Source of the DNA: Mauremys mutica
Lineage: Eukaryota > Chordata > Testudines > Geoemydidae
DNA length: 64,000 bases
Direction: 5' to 3'
NCBI RefSeq assembly: GCF_020497125.1
Contig: NC_059084.1
Coordinates: forward strand, 3,313,501-3,377,500
The notes beneath the pieces were generated by a model. The model was not told where the DNA came from and searched no databases. It worked only from the letters and a program-made list of their open reading frames with translations. The translations under genes and the position numbers were made by a program. Shown in pieces: positions 33,650 through 45,600 of this stretch. Each line of letters begins with the position of its first letter. Within the stretch, counting starts at the first letter, position 1.

Positions 33650-36600
33650 CTGTGGAAAGACACAGAACAAAGTCAGATGAATGCAAAAACTCCAAACCAG
33701 GCAAAGGCACCTCGAGAGGGCAATGCATGTTCTAGCCGGGGCAGCTACCCACAGGGCAGTGCCCGATGTTAGCACACAGGCATTCTGCCCACTGCACAGA
33801 GGAGACATCATGCAGTGAACAGACAACAGAACAATGACCACGGTCAGGCTGCTCTTGTGCTCAGACCACTGCCTGTCACACTGACAAAGACTCATTGTTT
33901 CCTTGTATTCCCTGTCTGTCTGTAGCTGTTATCTTGTCTTATACTTTGGCTGTAAGCTCTTTGGGGCAGAGCCTGCCTTTTGTTCAGGGTTCGTACGTCG
34001 CGAGCGCATGGACCAGCACCTCTTCATGACTACGGCTCCCAGGCACTAGGGTAACACAGATAATTAATAATAATTGGCCCATGCAATGCAGCCCATCCTC
34101 CTCCTCGGGATATTCCTGAAGACAAAGAGGAAGGAGAAGTCACTTATCTCCTGTATGTGCTCAGATTCCATCCTGCTCCTACTGATTGATCTAGGAGGTG
34201 ACTGTGTGGGAACTACTTCCATTTAGACTAGATTACAGACGCACACGGGAATCATCTCACTCAGAATTAATGCACCCATGATTCTTGTGGGAAGGGACTA
34301 CGTTAGCTACGTGCACTAACCTTTCTGCCCACGGTACTTTAGCATCATGGCAGATGCTCCTTTCTCTGCTTAGTCAAAGACCCGCAGCCTCAGATAGTGT
34401 AAGTTTGATGCTAGGCTCCACAGTTCTGCAGAGGGTTGGCATAACCATGGAAGAGATACGCACCTGTATCCAAGTTCCTGACTCAACCAGCATTACAGCA
34501 GACAGCTGTTCTGCTCTGATCAGGGGCTGGGCTACAGGCATGCTGCATGGGACGTCAACCAAAGACATGGGGACTCGCACATGTGCTGTGTGGACAAAGG
34601 CAGCTAATGAAGCCTGCTGTGCCACCCACTCTGAGCTGAGATAGCTCAGCATCCCACCCATGAGCACTCTGCAAAGCGCAGCGGAAAGCCAAGAGTAAGA
34701 GAAGAATGAGACTGGGGAAAAATCTCTGACTTGGCTTAGATTCCTTCTGTCACCCCTGCCTAGGGCACTCCTGCTGCCTAGTGATGGTTAGTCCTCCAAG
34801 CCACAGATGCCCTGGAAGCCCCACCCCAGCACACATTTCACCCCTGTCCCATTGGGTGGAAGGTACTTGGAGTGAGATTTTCCAGAGCACCCAAGCGAGT
34901 TAGGCACCCAGCTGCTAGTGAAAGTCAATGGGAGTTTGGTGCTTTAGAAAATACCATCATTCTTCTGGCTCCATGTGCTGGCCCAGCCAGGTGGGGAAAG
35001 GAGAGCAGTGCAGAGAGTAACACTCAGAGGGAGGAGGAGATGACAAGAACAGGGCAGACCGACACACCCCGTTACGGAGAGACAGAAGACTGACGGTGAA
35101 ATGGATGCACACCTTGGAACAGGAGCAAGGCCCAAGACCACGGACCCAGGGAATGCAACAGAGGGCGCAGGAAGGCAGAGGGAAGTAGAGAACAGGAAGT
35201 AGAAAGAGGAAAGCGAAGGGCGCACCCTGAAAATGGGCTACACGTCCTATTTTTAGATCCCGGTTAAGGCGATGCACTCAGGGGAGGAAGCGGAATAGGA
35301 GATGCCCTTCGTATGAGCGGTGAGAAGGGGAGCTCAGACCATTTCCTCAGGATACCGGCCGGCTCTGTATTATGCAGGGGCTGCTACACACCAGGTGAAG
35401 CCTGAGCCCTGCACAGTCAGGAATGATGGGAACTAAGTATCCACGTCCTACTGAAACTGCAGGGTCTCAAAGGGGGCAGGGTAGAGCCCAGGACCCCAAA
35501 CTGGAATTTGGCCAGGACAAGCCAGTTTGCACTCTCCCGCCTGCAGCACGCCTTGGGCTCCATTTTCAAGGGACACCTTTATTTACTCTCTAGGAGCCCT
35601 CGTCACAGACCAGGGCCCCACTGCCCCAGGTGCTGTACGAACACAGAACCCAAAGATGGTCCCTGCCCCACAGAGCTGACAATCTAAGTATAAGCTGAGA
35701 CACCAGATGGATACAGACCTACAGGGGGAGCCCCAAGGAAAACACTAGAGGTCAGCATGACAGGCGATGGTCTGAGCACACCAGCAGCCAGCCACTGCCC
35801 AGGTTTTTGTAGGCACCGTAGCAGAGTTTTAAGGAGAGATCTGATGGTGGACAATGATTTTGCAGAGGTTTACAGGGAGCTCTTCCCAAGCATGAGGGGC
35901 AGCCCGGGAGATGGTAGCCCCACTTTGGGTCTGTCTCATCAGAGACTGTGCTGGGACATTAGCTCAGCGCAGATTCAGCGGGAGAGATGGCACCTGTTGA
36001 GTCACTGACACTCTGTAGGTGTCCCACTGAAGGGCTTGGCAGGCCCAGCCCCGCTGAGCTCACCAGATCCAGGAGGCGGTGAGGCAGAAGGTGACATTTA
36101 CTCCCACACTTAAAATCCTGGATCGGGGAAAAGAAGAGAACAGCACATGCCGCAAGCATGAGTCTCTCCCACGTCTCTGAGCCTCAGCTGCTCGTCTCCA
36201 AACAGCCCTCACAACAGACACGGAGGGATACGGCCACACACCTGCGCGACCCCTTCTTCCCAGCCGCGGATCACCTCCTGCTTGCCCATCACAAACTTGA
36301 ATGGCTTGTTCCTGTCGCGGGAGGAATCAAACTTTTTCCCATCCTCCAGCATACCTGAAAAGAGAAGCAATACCTCAAACATGCAGCATGGAAAAGACCC
36401 CACACCTCATCAGAGCCTGGTGCAGTCTGACCATCCATGTGACAGCAGGGTACTGGCTACCGGACACCGATGCCAAATGTTGCAGTCCTGGCATCAGGGA
36501 GGGCTCCCAGCAGAGCTCAGTTACTGGCCTCCAAGGGGCGGCTTTCAAGTACAGGTGCCACCACGGGATGCACAGCCCAGAAAGCAGAGCTCCCAGAGGG

Positions 36601-39600
36601 AAGACAGTCCCACCAAACACCACTTGCAGCTGGACCCAATGAACTGAGTGCAATTCCAGATGCTATGTCCTCTCTAGCTAGCAACGCAAGGAGAGAAGCT
36701 AAGGTCACGGAGAGAAGAAACATTCAGACAGGACAGGTGAATTTATCACTCCCTCCTGTGGCAGGAACAGCTTCCTGACATGTCAGATCACATGCAAGCC
36801 TCCCGAGCTCAGAAGGAAGATGGGAACTACAATGATGGCGGGGAGGGAGAAGACCCCTTCCATCTCCTGGTGCTTCTTGATGGGTCATGTTGCACATCAG
36901 ACTGCACCACTGTTCTTGCTGGCCTGACTGCACCTTGCTCTTCACAAGTTCAAACTCCCGAGTTAGTCTGTAGGAGCACAGAGAAATCTCTCCTCTCGCT
37001 TATGCCCACAGATCTGCAACCACCAATTGCCATGCCAACCAGGCACGCAGAGCTGAAAGAAGCTGTGCAGTGAACACCAGGATTTCTGGCTCCTGCGCTA
37101 CCAACCCCACCCAGCCAAGGGGGGAGATGGCAGGGGTTTTAGAGAGCCAACACTGCACAGCACACCCACGTTGGTCTGCTGCTAGAAGCTGGAATGGGGG
37201 CACTCGTATCAAGGTGTTTCTCCTGGATCCCCTGGCTTGTTTCAGCATTGAAGAACCCATAAGCTGCAGCCAGAATCAGGGACATGTTATGCTAGGTGCA
37301 GAATACAGCCCTCTTCTAAGGGAGCCCTGTACCCAGCCCTTACCACAGTGAGCGCATTGGTACTTTGGCTAAAGCAAGGTTAACGTCCTCAGGGCTAAAT
37401 ATAGTTCTTCAACACAAGCAAAGGAGGAATTTCCTCCTCTTCTGGCAGTTCCCTCCCTTGCTCCTTGGAGTTTCCATGACCTTCCTGGGGAAACATGGGA
37501 GCTTTCACTGCCTTATACGAGCAGCAGAGCTTGTCCATTGGCCAAGTTTCTTACACAAACGGCCAACCCAGGAATAAGCCGTTTGGGGGCTGCACACGCG
37601 AGAGGAGCTTGGGGCACACAATGTATCAAAAGTGATTTCTGCACCACCGGGTGTTCTCCTGGAGTCAGCGTCCCATTTCACTGGCTTTGTCCTCATCCCA
37701 CACATTCCTCTAACCCTCCACACACGGCCAGAGGCAGCCAGGTGACGGTCTAGCCAGTTCCAAGGGGATCTGAGCTGGGACCCCACTAACACAAGAAATC
37801 CAAACCATGGGGCCTCCGAGAACGAGGGGCCCAAGGTGCACAGGAAATCGGCGTGCTCACTAAACCGAGGCAGGGCAGTGGAGTGGGTCTGTAAGCAGAA
37901 CTAAAGAAGCAAACTGATAGTGTGACACAATGGATGCCTGAGGCACTTTAGCCCAGGGGAGGTCTCCTTTCTACAGGAGCCCTAGATCCGGCTAACAACA
38001 GGTCACTGAGAAATCAACACCCACAGGCACCAGACTGGAACAGGCTAGTTAGCTACTGCAAACAGGCTGAAGAGTAACCAGGAGTGTAATGATTAACTAA
38101 CTGCATTACCCACACTTCTCTTTTCCCCAGTTCTTCAAAAACAAGCATCTGTTTTCCCCAGCGGAAGCTGTTTTACTCTTGGAAAAATAAATCCGTTGTC
38201 TCGTCCAGCAGGGCACTGTCCAGAGAGATTTCCCCTAATCAGGGCAGGCAGTGAGTCACTGCCCATGGGCAAGAGGACACAATGCACTGTGTGCACGGGG
38301 AGAACAACAAATTACATCTTACTTCAGGCTACATTATCACAGCAGCCAGAGCATCTAGGAAGTGGCTAGGAGGGTCAAGGATATGGGCAGGGGCGGCTCC
38401 AGGCACCAAGCCACAGAGGGCGGCCTGCCGGTCGCCGTGAGGGTAGCAGTCAGGCTACCTTTGGCAGCATGCCTGCGGGAGGTCCGCCGGCCGCGGCTTT
38501 GGCGGCAGGTACGCCGAAGGTGCAGGACCAGCGGACGTCCCGCAGGCGTGTGGCTGAAAGCCACCTGACTGCCATGCTTGGGGTGGCAAAATACATAAAG
38601 CCACCCCTGGATATGGGTCTGGGTAGATCTGCTTTTCCGTCCCGTGCTGGGGGGGCAGTAAGCACTGCAGTTCCTCGCATGTGTGAATACACCAGTGAAG
38701 GGAGATGCAAGCAGCACAGGAGCTCGCCCTAAACAATGCCGACTAGATGAGCTGCTCCTTGATTGATCTATGCGCACTTGGCTCAAATCAGCTGTCACTG
38801 ACCAGCCGCATCAAAACCACCATGCGCCAGGACTGCTAACACCACACTCACCGGGTGGGATTCCTGCTCATCAGGCAGCCTGCTGCTATCCAGCCAGCAT
38901 TCCCGAGGGGTACAGATTTAAATTTTATTAGAGAATATTTAAAATAAACGATACAAAGTGTTTGAAGCGTCAGTTAATATCTCATTGGGGGTTACATACA
39001 GGTTGTGGGGGGATGTTAATGTTTTGGTGTTAGGCAGCATATACATATACACAGTCTGTCATGTCCCCAATGCGGGGTATACGGTGGGTGAATTCAAGAT
39101 ACAGTCAGTAAACAGTGAGGGTACATCACTCATACAAACAGGTTACAGATAGTCATGGGCATGAATAAGCGGGCTGAGTAATGGGGTTAGGACGACCCTC
39201 CCATGGAGGAGTACGGTTTGGTGGGTTCAGGGCTTAGGGGATAGAGTCCAACGGGGGGGTCCACGGGTCTCGACTAAAACCCACACCAAGCGAGACATGG
39301 CCTTTCAAAAAGAGGCCCATTAGCTCACCGCTCGCCAGCAGTGCTGAGGCAGCACCACCTAAAGCCTCGAAGCCAGCAGAGTACATTTGAAAAGCAAAAT
39401 AATTCTAAAGTCAGGTACACAAAGTGAAATCTGCCCTACAGTCATCCACACGCTTTCTAACCTGTGTGAAACGGCCCTCGCCGCATGGTGCGGTTCAGAT
39501 TTAACAAGCTGGAGCACATTGCCGTGCGGAGACCATTCGCATACAATCCATTACAGAACATTGCCAGAGTACCTCCCAAAGTGCTGTAATTACCGGCGCC

Positions 39601-42600
39601 TTACAATAGCGAAAAAACCAAAGCACAGAACGCCCGGCCCCCATTCTAGCTCGCAGCGCCCCAGGCTCCGCAATGGCGCTGCCCCGCTGAGAGTGTAGGC
39701 GAGCCTGCCGATAATGGGGATTGTCTGCGAGTACAGAGAGTGCTGGCAGGCTAAGAGGAGCTCTGTGCCTTGCTGTGTGTCAGAGGAGATCTAGCTGCAA
39801 TTAGCACAGTTCTCACACGGTGCTGTCCAGCTCCATTCGGGTCACCCACTAGCACTCCACCCTACCTCCATGCAGGCATGTGTTTGCTGGAGTTTTGTTC
39901 ATTTACAAGAATAAGCTCCAGGGATTTTTCAAATACTGCTAATGTGCCCAGTGCTTGGAAAGCAGCTCCACTGCACCAAAGAATTCAACTCCGAGGTCCC
40001 TGGCTCAGCAAGTCAGCACCAGCATAGCCCTGCCAAGCAAAACACTGTCCTGGCCCAGGGAACAATGAGCTAGTAATTACTGCTGGCTTTTATCGGGGAC
40101 ACAATCCCTCCCGGTTCTCAGCCCTCTCGCACCTCGGATCAACAAACCAGCTACCATCTGCTGCGACTCCCCCAAAATCCCACAATCCTTTGAGCCACAC
40201 ACTGGGTGCTGCGCCAAAGCAGGAGCAGGAGGCTGGTAGTTTTACAGGGTCAGGCTGGACAGTGCTTTGCTCTCCTCCCCTCTCCCACCACCACAGTGTT
40301 CTCTTCCAGGGCTTCCTTTCCTGGAAGCAGAACACAACGCTGCCAGGGAGGTGCTGCAACCAGCTGGAGCAACAGCACAAAGAGGGAGGGAGTGAACTTT
40401 CCCTCTCACAGATAACCCTTCCCCCCTCCCCCAAGTCCTCTTTCCTCTCCCAGTTATCATTCTATTAACGATGGGTGTGGCACAGGAGCCTCTCAGCTCC
40501 AAAGGGACAGGCGCGGCTATTCTCTTCCTCTCCCCTGCGCCCTCATTTTAGCGCACCGCCCCGGTGGCGTGCATGCCTACAGCACCACGGATGGCACTAC
40601 GGTCACTGATTTCCTCTCCCCTACAGCTTGCGACTTCGGTGTAGAGCTGAGCATCACATGGCCTGGGTATGTTGTTAGTGCTAGGGAGCAGATCAGCAAA
40701 TGCTCCCACAAGCCAACTGCAAATTTTAGCGATGTAAAGGGAGAAACTATTCCCCAACCTTGCCCACTCTACAGTCAGGTACAATGCACCACGGCCAGGC
40801 CAGCGCTCAGAGTCCATGCACCAGTGAACAGCTTCCTGCCCTGGCCAATGCGTGGGGTGGGAGGATATCAAGGCATCTGATTTCCTGCAGAATTTAAACT
40901 CATGTAAGAGGCCCCAGCGAGGATCAGGGCACCGTTGTAATAGGCCGTGCACAGGGAAATGTGGCCCCAGCCCTGAAGAGCTTCACTTTCCAAGTATGAC
41001 CTGATGAAGTGTTTTCCTGAGTCTGCAAACGCATGACTCTGGTGCGTCTGCTCACACTTGTGGCATGGGGCAGAGGGAAATTAACAGGATGCTAGTCAGT
41101 TTCACAGATGCTCTTTGGAACCCTCTGGGCAGCTGTGACACTGTCAAAGATCAAGTCACTTCCACACTGCAGCTGATCGGGAAAGCTCTAGCAGGTCCTG
41201 GAGTGAAGCAGAGTGGAGGACCATCCAGAAAGAGAGGGGCAGAGCAGCAAAGACAGCTACCCCTTTTCTTCAGATGCTCTGGGACCAGACACTCTTCCCT
41301 TCCAGTGGCAGGAGGCAAAGCATCAAGACACTAACTAATCAGAGGCTGAAATGGAGCCCACAAGCAGGAAAGCACCCTGGTGGGAACCCCAGCCCCCTCC
41401 TTTGCTCTCCAGCAGCTGAGATGGCCGGGGTGGGAGAGAGCCAGGCTGCCCACTGGGACGTTGCCTCCCGACCCCAATGGGCAGAGCTCTGCTTCCTGTG
41501 CCTTTTGTATTTACTCCTGTAATGGGTTTTTCAAGCTTTGGACTTGATGTTTCCCATTCGTCCCCTTGAGCAAGAGGACAACGTGCTGCATCTGGCATGT
41601 TACTATTGCTGCAAACCATGTCGCTAGCTGAGGTCTACATGCCTTTAGAAACACCACTGAGCAAAACCAGCCACAAAGGAGACAGGACGATGTGTCCCCC
41701 AACCTCCCTTAGCATCGCCTCTCATGCAAGGTTCCCCCTTCAAGAGCCCCTCCCCCTCAGAAAGAAATGAGCCCTGCAGAATGCCCTGCAACTCAACAGC
41801 TTTGGGCTACATCAGAGTGGAGGGTGTAGTGAGCTCCAAAGGCGAGGGACCCCCACAGAGAACAGACCTGCCGGCAGCTGCAGCCCAGGCACCTCCATGG
41901 ACCAAGTGTGGCTGCCTGGTCCAGGGCAAGAGCCATTCACTCAGGCAGGCAGTTCCAACGCCATTACGGACTTACAGGTTACGGATGTGGAGTCTCCTAC
42001 CAATTCCTCTTTGGAGGCCTGATCGCTGAGATAATGGCACAAACTGGTGACAGCAAAGCCAAGCCAACAGGAAGTTTAAGGTTCGCAGACAGGGTTATGT
42101 TTACTGTGCAATGTGAAGGAGAAGGCATTGTACTAGGACTGGGGCGGGGGGTGTAATCCAGAAAGCAATCTACCTCCTGCACCAGGGATCCCAGCACACA
42201 GCCCGCTCTGAACCGCACTTGGCTCTGCTTCAAGAGCTGCAGACAGCACACACTTGGCAGTTCCTTGCTACGGTTTGCTTAGGCGACCTAAGATGCAATG
42301 TGCAAGCCAGCTAAAGCTCCCTGCACAGCACCCTGCCCTGTTGGTCAGTAGCGCTGGAAGAGGGATGGCCTGAAATCCACCTGCCCTCTGGATGAACCAG
42401 CAGCTTCAGGCCTCTCCATCTCCTAAACTGAAAAGCAGAGTCAAGGCAGACGGAGCCCTCACTGGAGAAGAGGCTGTGAGAAATGGCATGGAAAGCAGAG
42501 AGCATTCCTGCACTAGCACTGTTTATTGCGGGAGGTATGAACAGAATGCCTATGTCATCCTAATGCTCTAAGAGACACCTCTGCTCAGGCCAGCTGCATT

Positions 42601-45600
42601 TCCTAAGGACTGGTAAAGGGGCAGGAAACCTTGTAACTCTAGGTCAGCTCCGATCCAATCTGGCTCAGAGGTAGCCTGTGGATAACAGCAGCATACCAGA
42701 GGTCACCAGTCCAGCATCCTGCCACTGACCAACGCCAGATGCTAAAGGAAGGTGTTAAACCCCACATTGAACAGTTATGTAATAACATACCCGTGAGGGG
42801 AATCTCTTCCTAACTACAGACAACAGTCACGCTTTGTATTTATGGCAGCACCTCGGGGCCCCAATCATGGACCAGCGACCCACTGTGCCAGGCACTGCCC
42901 CCAAACAATTTACAGCCTACATGGACAGGTTCTAACCTTCAAACCAATTCAAACAGACTCCTAACAAGGTCAGCAGGGTGCTATTAATTAAGGGACACTA
43001 TTGGATTAACCTCCTCTCTAAGTTAACCAATGTTAATTTTTCTAGGCTCTTTCTACAGAAGCTTTTCCACATCCACTGCCCTTCTCTTGACCTTTTCTAA
43101 TTTCTGCCACGTGCTGTAGAGATGTGGATGATCCAAACTGACCGCGGCATTCCAGGCGAGGCTGCCACCAACTTCCACAACAGCCTGGGGATATTGTCCT
43201 TTCCTCAGTGCAGCCTCACACCCGACTGCTTCTCTCTCAGTGCCACCGTGCAGCAAGTGTTTCACTGAGCTGGCCACCGTGACACCTACATCTCCCTTCC
43301 AGTGTCCCACATCCTGCATTTGCCGCCACTAAACTTCACCTTCCGGCCCTCAACCAGCTCACCCTCAGCAAGCAGGAACTCCCTCCACCTACCACGGCCA
43401 GCCAGGACTCTGGAGCGCAGACACCACAATGAGACGCGCTATGTGAACACCCCCATCATGCTACCCAATCTCCCACCTACGTTAGCTCTTTCTGTGGCTC
43501 TTCTATATCCAACTGAGCTAAATAACTGTAGCCTCAGTACGCTTTGCTATCCTACTCCCCCACCCCCCCAATCATTAGTAACCAGCCCTAGCACGGATCC
43601 TTCGGACTCCTCACAATTAACCTACTTCCCCGTTCAGAAGTGGCTATTCAGTCCCACTATTTTCTCTTAACCAGTTTCTAATACATGAGAGAACTTTACC
43701 CTCGACTTAGTTTCCTTAATAGCCTTTTGTAACAGACTTTATCAAAGGCTTTTTTGAAAACCCAAATGTGTTGTATCCAGCAGGGCTCCTTAGCCGCTGC
43801 ATTGCTAACCCCTCAAAGAATCCTCACAGGTTGGAGAGAGACACCTTCCCATTACACACACAGCTAAACCCAGGGTTGTGAGTTCAATCCTTGAGGGGGC
43901 CATTTAGGGAAGTGGGGATTGGTCCTGCTTTGAGCAGGGGGGTGGACTAGATGATCTCCTGAGGTCCCTTCAACCCTAATAATCTGTGATTCTGTAACAC
44001 ACTGGTTGGTCTAGCATGCTTTCCTAGGTGCTTTAAGACTATTCTTCTAACTTGTTTACCTGACACTGTGGTAAGGCTCATTGATCTAACCGCCAGGATC
44101 ACCCTGCCCCATTTTTACAGACAGGCACAATACTGATTACCCTACAATAGAGTGGCTGATTTTGATCAATTACATATTTGAGTTGGCTCCAGGTCTAGTT
44201 CCTGGTGGACAGGTGTCTATGGTGAAAGCCAAGATGGGCCCTCAGCCACAGGCATCCTCTTTCTGCTAGAGGTGGTCCCTGGGGAAGAGGGTTAAGGTAC
44301 CTTGGTAGGGAAGCTCAGGGGAAAACGGCCGCTCTGGCCCACGAATACAGACTGTGCGGATTACAGACATCAAGCTCCAAGGATGTCAATCTAGCATCTT
44401 TCATGAACGCTCAGTTTGACTGATTTTATAAAACGAAACACTTGTGGAAGTGCTGGGTCAGCGACCCTGGGGACCAGCGCCCGCTACCATCCCACACGTG
44501 CAGTACACACATTCTATTGCTGAAGAACTGGTGGAGCAACATTCTGAACACATACTTACTAAGTGGCAGCCTAGAGAGACTTCTCCACAGACTTTTGGCA
44601 AATGCAATACATGCTTTTTACCTAAGTCACCGTGCTCAAGAACCAGATGTGTTAAAATGAAACCAAATAGGACAGAGAAACAGGAGCGCTGTGGTTTACC
44701 TGCACCCAGCTAAGCTAAGCTGCTTTGCTCTTGCTAGTCACATCCACGCAAGAGATCCTGAGCTTCTCTAGCTTTGCAAATTCAACATAATAGGTACATT
44801 GATACTATTAAATAGACCGCTCTCAAAGATCCCCATTTAATTATGTTGAAATAATGGTTTCAGAAGTAGATATTTGAAATAACTTTCTAATCAAATGACT
44901 CCAGAACTATAACTTAATGAAGCTGAATTAAATAAGACCTGCATTGCCATATAGCAATTGTGAGCCATTACTGAAAGCTACAAGTATGCAGCCTTGGGAC
45001 CGGAAATTCCTACACTGCCAAGAATAGAAGCTATTTGCATTTCAGACAATTGTGATTTGGGGATTAATCCCATATCTGTGCCCTTTAAGGTACCTTTTGG
45101 GAACAGCATACAATGCACTCCAAATTAGTGCTCTCATTTATGCTGTTCTAGATTCCAGGGATGTTACTAAATAGCCAGCGGGACAGGGGAGCTGAGCTGT
45201 GCATGCCTGAAACGTTTATTTAGGACACAGGTCCCCTCTCCAATCTGCACAGCAGAACTCGACTCACCCTGCTCTTGACATCCCCCCCCCCCCCCCCCGG
45301 GAGAGGGGGCTATTAGAGCCAACAGCCACTGCGCAGACAGGAGAGTTTTGCTGGCATTGTCCTGGGGATTCAGCACCCCAGGGTCTCTCACTGCTGAGCT
45401 GCCATTCTCTCAAGGAACCAACAATTCAGAGCAAATCCTCAGCCCCAAGGGCCATTAGAATATAAGCGGGGGCGGGGGGGGGGAAGCACTGAAGACAGGC
45501 TGCTGCTGCTTCAAGAATAGCCTCAGATCTGTAGCGGGGATGGGCTGGGAAGGAAACACTTGGGACATCCCCCCCTGAATGAATCTGTGGGGAGGAGTTA

